A stretch of DNA of 64,000 bases from Sphaerochaeta associata (GTDB lineage: Bacteria; Spirochaetota; Spirochaetia; Sphaerochaetales; Sphaerochaetaceae). The stretch spans positions 3,100,001-3,164,000 of the forward strand of contig NZ_CP094929.1 in NCBI RefSeq assembly GCF_022869165.1, in the 5' to 3' direction. The notes beneath the pieces were generated by a model. It did no database searches. It worked only from the letters and a program-made list of their open reading frames with translations, and had not been told where the DNA came from. The position numbers and the translations under genes are program-made. Of the stretch, positions 58,051-64,000 are shown in pieces; within the stretch, counting starts at the first letter, position 1, and each line of letters opens with the position of its first letter.

Positions 58051-59946
58051 ATGACAAAGTTTGAAGCCATTCTTACAGAAAAAATGAGTGCAGAGAGCCT
58101 GACAAAGCTCATGGCCTTGCAAAATGAGAAGGTTCTGCAGTTCGTAGGAACATTCGCCGAGCACTGTGATCCCACAAGCATCTATGTATGCGATGACAGT
58201 GAGAAGGATACCCAATACGTCAGGGACAAGGCCCTCGCACTCGGTGAAGAATTCACGTTGGCACACTCCAAGCAGACCATTCACTGGGACGGCTACGGTG
58301 ATCAGGCACGTGACAAGAAGAACACCCGTTTCATGGTCTACAAGGAAAACATGGCAGAAATGGCAACGCTGAACTCGGTTGAATACGAGCAGGGCTACGC
58401 TGAGATCATGAGTATTGCAAAAGGCATCATGAAGGGAAAGGAAGCAGTGGTTTTGTTCTATTCTGAAGGGCCTACCCAAAGCCCGTTCACCATCCCCTGC
58501 ATCCAGTTTACCGACAGCTGGTACGTCGCCCACTCCGAGAATATTTTGTATCGCACCGCCTATACACACTTTTTGAACATGAAGAAGACGGAGAAAGGTG
58601 ATTTCTTCAGGTTCATCCACTCTGCAGGCCCGCTTGATGAAAACAATTGTTCGGCCGACTTGGAAAACCGAAGAATCTACATGGATACCCGGAACAACAT
58701 CGTATACTCCATGAACAACCAATACGCCGGCAATTCCGTGGGACTGAAAAAGCACTCCATGCGCCTGGCGATCAACAAGTCCGGCAAGGAAGGATGGCTG
58801 TGTGAACACATGTTCGTCATGGCAGCCCTGGACAAGGGGAAGAACCGCAAGACATATTTCTGCGGCGCCTACCCTTCTGCATGCGGCAAGACTTCCACCG
58901 CCATGATTCCCGGCGAACAAATCGTTGGTGATGACATTGCCTATTTCAGGAACATCAACGGAGAATTCAGGGCGGTCAATGTTGAGTTCGGCATGTTCGG
59001 CATCATCAAGGATGTCAACGAGCAGGACGACCCGGTCATTTTCAAGAACCTGATGATGAATCAGGAAGTGATTTTCTCCAACGTCCTGTGCGGCCCCGAC
59101 AACAGACCCTATTGGCTTGGTATGGGCGTTGAGGCCCCTGAAGAGGGCCGCAACCATTTCGGACAGTGGAGAAAGGGATTGCAGGATGCAACCGGCAAGG
59201 AAGTGGGCGTCGCCCACGGCAATGCACGGTACACCATGCGCCTGGACTACCTGGACAACATCGACAAGCAGGGCTTCGAGGCAAAAGACGGCGTCAAGGT
59301 GGATGGAGTGCTCTATGGCGGAAGGGACAGCGACATCACCGTTCCGGTCGAGGAGTCACCTGACTGGAAAGACGGCATCCTCATCAAGGCAGCCACCCTT
59401 GAATCGGAAACCACCAGCGCCACCTTGGGCAAGGAAGGGGTGAGAACGCCCAGTCCCATGGCCAACATGGACTTTGTCTCCTATCCGCTTGGAACCTATA
59501 CCATGAACAACATCAGGTTCGGCGAATCGGTGAAGAAGCCCCCGAGAATTTTCAGCAACAACTACTTCATGCGTGATGAGAACGGCTGTTTCATGACCAG
59601 CAAGCTTGCAAAGAAAGTGTGGCTGCATTGGGCCGAGGGCCGAATCCATGGTGAATATGAAGCCTACGACACCCCCACCGGAAAGATTCCCCGCTACGCG
59701 GACCTGAAGGTCCTCTTTGCAAAGCACCTGAACGAGGAATTCCCCAAGGAGAAGTACGACTATTTGTTTACCTTCCGCTGCACCAAGTGGATTGAGAAAC
59801 TGGAGAGAACCAAGGCTTATTACCAGAAAATGGACCCCAATACCCCGAAGGAGATCTTCGACTACTGGGATGAGACCATTGCAAGAATTTCCAAGGCAAG
59901 GGATACGTATGGGGACCTGATTCTCCCCGGAGCGTTCAAGGGTTAG
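58051..59946 (+). CDS. divergent GTP-type phosphoenolpyruvate carboxykinase paralogue
   Basis: A 631-residue PEPCK. The P-loop CGAYPSACGKTSTAMIPGEQIVGDDIAYF (Cys near 278) and FCGAY show the GTP-type signature rather than the ATP-type GLSGTGKTTL. FGMFGIIKDVNEQDDPV near 312 and FGESVKKPPRIFSNNYF near 490 match the family. Yet it shares only short motifs with the neighbouring pckG product and has a longer N-terminus, so it belongs to another subfamily. GAGGAGGAG precedes the ATG. A specialised direction or nucleotide use is possible; this is inference. A hairpin at 59969-60004 ends it. Confidence 0.88.
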   Translation: MTKFEAILTEKMSAESLTKLMALQNEKVLQFVGTFAEHCDPTSIYVCDDSEKDTQYVRDKALALGEEFTLAHSKQTIHWDGYGDQARDKKNTRFMVYKENMAEMATLNSVEYEQGYAEIMSIAKGIMKGKEAVVLFYSEGPTQSPFTIPCIQFTDSWYVAHSENILYRTAYTHFLNMKKTEKGDFFRFIHSAGPLDENNCSADLENRRIYMDTRNNIVYSMNNQYAGNSVGLKKHSMRLAINKSGKEGWLCEHMFVMAALDKGKNRKTYFCGAYPSACGKTSTAMIPGEQIVGDDIAYFRNINGEFRAVNVEFGMFGIIKDVNEQDDPVIFKNLMMNQEVIFSNVLCGPDNRPYWLGMGVEAPEEGRNHFGQWRKGLQDATGKEVGVAHGNARYTMRLDYLDNIDKQGFEAKDGVKVDGVLYGGRDSDITVPVEESPDWKDGILIKAATLESETTSATLGKEGVRTPSPMANMDFVSYPLGTYTMNNIRFGESVKKPPRIFSNNYFMRDENGCFMTSKLAKKVWLHWAEGRIHGEYEAYDTPTGKIPRYADLKVLFAKHLNEEFPKEKYDYLFTFRCTKWIEKLERTKAYYQKMDPNTPKEIFDYWDETIARISKARDTYGDLILPGAFKG

Positions 59947-59968
59947 GCCTTGAGTTCTCTATTTGTGA

Positions 59969-60004
59969 ATACAGCACGCAGGAACCAAATCCCGCGTGCT
60001 GTAT
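59969..60004. terminator. bidirectional terminator after the PEPCK paralogue
   Basis: The arms ATACAGCACGC and GCGTGCTGTAT form an 11-bp stem with a 14-nt loop, 22 nt after the PEPCK stop and 25 nt past the stop of the convergent cNMP-binding gene. A tract TCTATTATT follows on the plus strand. Confidence 0.8.
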
Positions 60005-60029
60005 CTATTATTGGTTGAAACCAAGCAAT

Positions 60030-60578
60030 CTAGAACATCGTCCCGTGGAACCGCGAATTGAAGCTGATATACAGCTCGGGCGGAACATCCTGGGGTATGT
60101 CCAACAAATAATCCGAAATTTTACGAATCCGTTCCTTGAGTGTATCCTTTTTATTCGCTTGGGCCTCCTTGAGGGCCTCCAGACACTCTGCAACGATTTG
60201 GTGGCTGTTCTTCACCTCTTGGATGGCCGACTTGAAGCGTTGGCTCAAATCCAGGATGATCTGTGTCGTCTCCTCGGGATGGGCTGCAATGAATGCTGGA
60301 AAATTCTGTTGGGAAATTTCCACCAGAACACAATCGGAGAGGGCGACTGCAGTAGCGTTTCTTGGCTCCTTGTCAAACAATCCCATCTCCCCCAGGCTAG
60401 AACCGGGTTTGGATATCACAAACAGTTCGAACTGCTGTGGCGTGTGATAGTTGAGAAACAATCCGACACTCCCGCTGCGAAGCAAAAACATCGTGGAACA
60501 AGGAGAGCCCTGCTCGTAGATTACCGTCCCCTTGGGAACTTCCAATACAGGATTTCCAGCGTCATGTTTCATAGTCAT
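60030..60578 (-). CDS. cyclic-nucleotide-binding domain protein without DNA-binding domain
   Basis: A 182-residue protein whose first 115 residues form a Crp-type cNMP-binding beta-barrel (KGTVIYEQGSPCSTMFLLRSGSVGLFLN; phosphate-binding cassette GEMGLFDKEPRNATAV near residues 63-78). The remaining 65 residues are helical (QRFKSAIQEVKNSHQIVAECLEALKEAQANKKDTLKERIRKISDYLL) and lack the helix-turn-helix of Crp/Fnr. It therefore cannot act as a standard transcription factor and may bind a partner protein. GGAGGC precedes the ATG. Confidence 0.85.
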   Translation of the reverse strand: MTMKHDAGNPVLEVPKGTVIYEQGSPCSTMFLLRSGSVGLFLNYHTPQQFELFVISKPGSSLGEMGLFDKEPRNATAVALSDCVLVEISQQNFPAFIAAHPEETTQIILDLSQRFKSAIQEVKNSHQIVAECLEALKEAQANKKDTLKERIRKISDYLLDIPQDVPPELYISFNSRFHGTMF

Positions 60579-60673
60579 AGGCTGCCTCCTTCACCTCTTT
60601 AGTATACGCTGAGGGCCGAGCTGAGAACAAGGGTAGGCCACATGCCCGGGGTTTTTACGTTGTACAGGCTGGA

Positions 60674-60702
60674 TTGACAGAGATGCAGTGCCCCACTACC
60701 CT
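60674..60702 (+). promoter_or_regulatory. predicted leaderless promoter of the U32 gene
   Basis: TTGACA (60674-60679), 17 nt, TACCCT (60697-60702), 6 nt, ATG 60709. The -35 is perfect and the -10 is weak. The gene has no Shine-Dalgarno sequence. Confidence 0.5.
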
Positions 60703-60708
60703 TAAGCC

Positions 60709-62937
60709 ATGACAGAACTCGCTCTCCCTGCAGGTTCCCTGCAAGCCGCCCTTACGGCTTTCGCCGAAGGCGCCGATGCCGTTTACCTCGGCATGAAAAG
60801 TTTCTCCGCCCGGAAGATGGCCACCAACTTCAGTTTTGAGGACCTCGCAAAACTCAGGCAGGTTGCGCTTACTCAGGACAAGAAAATATACGTAACCGTG
60901 AACACCCTCGTCGACGACTCACAGCTTGGTGAGGTTGTGCAAACCCTCAAGCAGATTGCATTCATCGGCTGCGACGGCATCATCGTCCAGGATTTGGGGC
61001 TTGTTCAGATCATCAGGACCCTGTTTCCCTCCCTTTCTCTTCATGCAAGCACCCAGCTGGCTGTGCATACGGTCGGCGGTGTGCGTGAGTTGGTTCGTCT
61101 TGGCTTTGAGCGGGTGGTTCTCGCCCGTGAACTTACCTTCGAGGAGATCAAGTACATCCGTGAGGCCTGCCCCGATGTGCAGCTGAAGGTGTTCATCCAT
61201 GGGGCCTTGTGCTACAGCTTCTCAGGCCTTTGCACGGCAAGCGAGCAACTGTGCGGACGCAGTGCAAACTGCGGCGCCTGCGCCCAAATCTGCCGCAACT
61301 ACTTCTCCGTCTCTGCCGATCCTGCGGTGAGCGAAGTACTCAGCCCGATTCCCGAGGGCCAGCGAGACGGGTGGTTTTTCTCCATGAGCGACCTGAAGGC
61401 GGGACCGGTGGCAAAGCAGCTTCAGGACCTCGGCATCGAGAGCCTGAAAGTCGAGGGGAGAATGAAAAGCCCCGCCTATACCTCCCTTGCAGCCCGTTAC
61501 TATCGTGCTGTCCTTGATGGTCAGAGTGATACCGAAGAGCTCGACGAGGCTTTGAGCATCGTCTTTTCCCGCAGGCAGACAGGCGGCTGGCTGGCTGGGT
61601 ATGGAAGAACAAAACAGGACTTCTCCATCAGAAGAACGCCCACCTTGGGAAGCACCAGCTTCCCCTCCCACCGCGGCTTGAAGGCCGGAACTGTTCTTCT
61701 GGTCAAGGAAGGAAGGGCCTTGGTCCGACTTGAACGCAAGCTCAGCCTCCGTGACGGCCTGATGTATTTTACCAAAGGAACGCGGGAACCGATCGAGACG
61801 GTGAAGTTCGGGCTTTCCCAGCTCATCGATCAGCGAGGGAGAAGCATCACCGAAGCCTATAAGGGTGATACGGTGCAAATCAATCTGCCCGCCTCGTCTG
61901 CAGTACCGAAGGCGGGGGAGCTGATCATGGTCATAAGCCGCCACGACCAGAATACCGCCCTGCTCAGTGAAGCCCTCCCCCCTGTCAAGAAACCCATCGA
62001 CATGAGTATAACCATCACCGACGAAGGCCTTACCCTCTCATCAAGCCAGGGCACCCAATTCTTCGCGCTCCAGGTCTCCAAGGCGAACAAGAAGCAGGAA
62101 ACAAAGGCAAATCTTACGCAGATTTTCAGCCAGAGCGATACCTCGTACTTCACCCTGGGATCACTGACTCTGGAAAATCGTACCAAGTATGGTCTGGATG
62201 AGCTGTTCTTACCGCTCTCATCACTCAAAGCGGCCAGAAGGGCATGGTATGAGAGCCTGGACAGGAACCTTGCCCGGTTCTTCACCTCCACCGAGGAGCA
62301 TAAGATTGTTGCTGACAAGCAGGAGATGGAAACCCTTCCTCCCCGCTCAGCACTGCAAACCGACGCCCCCCTCCCCTTTCTTGACCTGAAAGTATTGAGG
62401 CGCAAGGTAGAGGAGGGAGCCTCCCCCTCTTCCTTGCTCTTCACCTTTGAAGACCGATTATTCCTTCCTCTCAGTCCGGTGATGTTCGACGAGCGGCAGT
62501 TCAACGCCGACCTCGATGAGCTGATCGAGGCGCTGCGTAATGAAGGAGTACTCCAGCAGGTACGCTTCGGACTGAACAATATCGGCCAGGTTTCTTATTT
62601 CGAGGAGCGGCAGCTTGCCTGCTTCTTTGACATCTACCTCTACCTTGCCAACAGCGAAGCTGCAAACCTGGCTCTTTCGATGGGCCTCAATCTCAAGGGA
62701 GGATACCTTTGGATGGAACGGCATGAAGGCGATTTCTCCTCATGGCCGTTCATCCCTGCCATCGTGGAGGATTCTTTCAAGCCGCCGCTCTTCATCAGCC
62801 GTTCGTGTTTCCGCCGTGATTCGTTGATGCAAAGCTGCGAGCATTGCCCTCATAGGGGCTCCTGGTACGTCAAGGGGGACAAGGAGCGTTACAAGGTCCT
62901 GGTCGAGGATTGCATTACGTATTTGGTGAGAGCATAG
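60709..62937 (+). CDS. peptidase U32-family protein, probable RNA-modification enzyme (RlhA/TrhP-like)
   Basis: A 742-residue protein with an N-terminal TIM-barrel-like U32 domain: LALPAGSLQAALTAFAEGADAVYLGMKSFSARKMATNF at residues 4-41, VFIHGALCYSFSGLC near 163-177 and CGRSANCGACAQICRNYF near 182-199 (Fe-S-type cysteines), then LKVEGRMKSPAY. The C-terminal half (about 330-742) is an extra domain as in long U32 proteins. U32 members RlhA and TrhP hydroxylate 23S rRNA or tRNA uridines/cytidines with prephenate, despite the peptidase name. The 3' end overlaps the opposing Nudix gene by 23 nt. Confidence 0.88.
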   Translation: MTELALPAGSLQAALTAFAEGADAVYLGMKSFSARKMATNFSFEDLAKLRQVALTQDKKIYVTVNTLVDDSQLGEVVQTLKQIAFIGCDGIIVQDLGLVQIIRTLFPSLSLHASTQLAVHTVGGVRELVRLGFERVVLARELTFEEIKYIREACPDVQLKVFIHGALCYSFSGLCTASEQLCGRSANCGACAQICRNYFSVSADPAVSEVLSPIPEGQRDGWFFSMSDLKAGPVAKQLQDLGIESLKVEGRMKSPAYTSLAARYYRAVLDGQSDTEELDEALSIVFSRRQTGGWLAGYGRTKQDFSIRRTPTLGSTSFPSHRGLKAGTVLLVKEGRALVRLERKLSLRDGLMYFTKGTREPIETVKFGLSQLIDQRGRSITEAYKGDTVQINLPASSAVPKAGELIMVISRHDQNTALLSEALPPVKKPIDMSITITDEGLTLSSSQGTQFFALQVSKANKKQETKANLTQIFSQSDTSYFTLGSLTLENRTKYGLDELFLPLSSLKAARRAWYESLDRNLARFFTSTEEHKIVADKQEMETLPPRSALQTDAPLPFLDLKVLRRKVEEGASPSSLLFTFEDRLFLPLSPVMFDERQFNADLDELIEALRNEGVLQQVRFGLNNIGQVSYFEERQLACFFDIYLYLANSEAANLALSMGLNLKGGYLWMERHEGDFSSWPFIPAIVEDSFKPPLFISRSCFRRDSLMQSCEHCPHRGSWYVKGDKERYKVLVEDCITYLVRA

Positions 62938-63433
62938 ATTCAAACAATGTCCTGAACTGCTCGAACCGATAGGCTACAGGGAAGGCAAGCTTGCCTTGCC
63001 GGTGGATGTGTTCCAGTTCAGGGAGGGTCACCCACCGGTAAGCGGTGGTTTCCCCCTGCTGCAGGCGGATTGCCGAGTCTTTCATCGTCTTTCTGACCAG
63101 ATAGATATCCACGAAGGAGAACACTTTGCGTGCCGTTCCAAGGAAGACCAATTCATCCTCGGTCGCAACGATGCCGGTCTCCTCCTCAAGCTCCCTCAGG
63201 GCCGCCTGGGCGCTGGTCTCTCCGCTGACCACCGAACCGGAGGTGTTCTCCCAAAGGTTTGGGTAGAGCTCCTTCTCCTCGGAACGGAGAGTCAACAGCA
63301 GCTTGTTGTCCTGGTTGACCGTCCACACCGAGACCACCACATGGTAGGTATTCTCTGGAAGGGGGCGGCCGCGAAGGTGCGTTCTGCCCAATGCCTTGCG
63401 TTCATTGTCATACAGATCCCAGTACTCTGCCAT
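62915..63433 (-). CDS. Nudix hydrolase (IPP-isomerase-like subgroup)
   Basis: A 172-residue protein with a complete Nudix box GSVVSGETSAQAALRELEEETGI (residues about 66-88; Gly, Glu and the RELEEETG metal ligands all present). MAEYWDLYDNERKALGRTHLRG is the usual start of the Nudix group related to isopentenyl-diphosphate isomerase and YfcD. It hydrolyses a nucleoside- or isoprenoid-diphosphate linkage; an IPP role is possible but lacks proof. GAGGAG precedes ATG 63433. Confidence 0.88.
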   Translation of the reverse strand: MAEYWDLYDNERKALGRTHLRGRPLPENTYHVVVSVWTVNQDNKLLLTLRSEEKELYPNLWENTSGSVVSGETSAQAALRELEEETGIVATEDELVFLGTARKVFSFVDIYLVRKTMKDSAIRLQQGETTAYRWVTLPELEHIHRQGKLAFPVAYRFEQFRTLFESMLSPNT

Positions 63434-63472
63434 GGATGCTCCTCGATGCATGCACTATACCCATAAAAAGCA

Positions 63473-63505
63473 GGGCTTCCAATCCCTGACAGAGATTGAA
63501 AGCCC
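63473..63505 (-). terminator. terminator of the asd gene
   Basis: GGGCTT (63473-63478) pairs with AAGCCC (63500-63505) and CAATC with GATTG, one mismatch between. On the minus strand TGCTTTTTA follows. It lies 21 nt after the asd stop. Confidence 0.8.
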
Positions 63506-63526
63506 CGGAGTGCATGATGGTCTTGT

Positions 63527-64000
63527 TTAGATGAGGCCGAACCGCTTTACAAAGGCTTCGGCATTCTGAATCGACCCGCCGGCAGCGCCCTTGACGATGT
63601 TGTTGACCAGCAGGAGGAACCCGATCTTGTTGTTTTTCTTCTTGAGGCGGCCGGTATAGACAACCATTCCGCTGGGGTTTCCCCAGAAGGCATACTTGGG
63701 CTGAGGGAAGGTGTTGTCGCTGCCATACTCGACCGGCAATTCAGGAGTGGAGGGCAGGTCGGAGACTTCCTTGAAAGACGCCCAATCGGCGATGATGTCC
63801 TCGACCTCAACGTCCTGCTCGAGATCAAGCCAGACAGCCTCAAGGTGTCCGAACATGACCGGTACGCGCACGGTGTAGCAATACACTTCCGGATTGATGG
63901 TGAGAATCTTCTTGATTTCTTTCTCGATTTTCTCTTCCTCACCCTTGATGAAAGGAATGCAGTTGTCGGTGATGTCAAAAGAGGAAAGACCAGGGTATCC
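63527..64000 (-). CDS. asd: aspartate-semialdehyde dehydrogenase, C-terminal part (5' end cut by window)
   Basis: The frame is open to the right edge: 157 residues from GYPGLSSFDITDNCIPFIKGEEEKIEKEIKKI to KRFGLI. TDNCIPFIKGEEEK and PVMFGHLEAVWL match the archaeal/fungal-type Asd C-terminal half, which reduces aspartyl-phosphate in lysine, threonine and diaminopimelate synthesis. The N-terminal NADP-binding domain and the catalytic Cys lie outside. A later internal ATG (63886) is not the true start, because homology continues upstream of it. Confidence 0.9.
   Translation of the reverse strand, partial: GYPGLSSFDITDNCIPFIKGEEEKIEKEIKKILTINPEVYCYTVRVPVMFGHLEAVWLDLEQDVEVEDIIADWASFKEVSDLPSTPELPVEYGSDNTFPQPKYAFWGNPSGMVVYTGRLKKKNNKIGFLLLVNNIVKGAAGGSIQNAEAFVKRFGLI

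Noticed and set aside
57961-59217. 418-codon minus-strand open frame
   Set aside because: It lies antisense inside the PEPCK paralogue, has no Shine-Dalgarno and no recognisable domain; it reflects the codon bias of the real gene.
1-64000. CRISPR arrays, insertion sequences, integrases or prophage
   Set aside because: No spaced direct repeats, transposase or phage genes were found; repeats seen are short or intragenic.

Overview
The window reads as a chromosome segment of a Sphaerochaeta-like spirochaete. That is an inference from gene content: carotenoid genes crtI-crtB-cruF, TRAP and tripartite-tricarboxylate (TTT) transporters, many lipoproteins with relaxed lipoboxes, a BspA-type leucine-rich-repeat lipoprotein, pectin and sugar-acid catabolism, and fermentation enzymes. 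No rRNA, tRNA, CRISPR array, prophage or insertion sequence was found. The window cuts a LacI-type regulator on the left and an aspartate-semialdehyde dehydrogenase gene on the right.

Layout. 1-4.9 kb: LacI-type regulator, a ComEC-like metallo-hydrolase and a TctC-TctB-TctA importer. 5-12.2 kb: transketolase, a putative outer-membrane protein, a BspA-like lipoprotein and another lipoprotein. 12.3-20.1 kb (minus strand): a two-gene UxaA-type dehydratase; a seven-gene run of ABC exporter, two-component system, small membrane protein and rhamnogalacturonan acetylesterase; then OsmC and IolB. 20.2-28.2 kb (plus): a three-gene polysaccharide-synthesis operon of a membrane-anchored glycosidase-like protein, a diiron (ODP-type) sensor with degenerate GGDEF and receiver domains, and a HEAT-repeat/GT2 synthase. 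Converging on it from 32.8 kb is crtI-crtB-cruF-polysaccharide deacetylase-GH16. 32.9-35.6 kb: YhcH, a MATE exporter and an acetolactate decarboxylase that carries a lipoprotein signal. 35.7-41.1 kb: a TRAP importer with two aldolase-type enzymes and a GntR regulator. 41.2-44.1 kb: a B12-binding protein with the W-x9-EH motif of CarH-type photoreceptors, an adjoining diguanylate cyclase, and a MerR/TipAS regulator with its operator. 44.1-51.1 kb: a DUF1538 membrane protein with PII-like partners, aldo/keto reductase, M20 peptidase, PanE-like reductase and an RNase D-like nuclease. 51.4-64 kb: iron alcohol dehydrogenase, NCS2 uracil permease, two tiny genes, a WYL regulator, two divergent GTP-type PEP carboxykinases, a cNMP-binding protein, a U32 peptidase-family protein, Nudix and asd.

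Themes. The most interesting part is 20-43 kb, where a possible oxygen or NO sensor, a polysaccharide synthase, polysaccharide-modifying enzymes, pigments and a possible B12 light sensor with a c-di-GMP cyclase lie close together. Their joint role in an envelope or biofilm response to light and oxygen is a hypothesis. A second theme is promoter architecture: at least five genes lack a Shine-Dalgarno sequence and have a -10-like hexamer ending exactly 6 nt before ATG, which predicts leaderless mRNAs.
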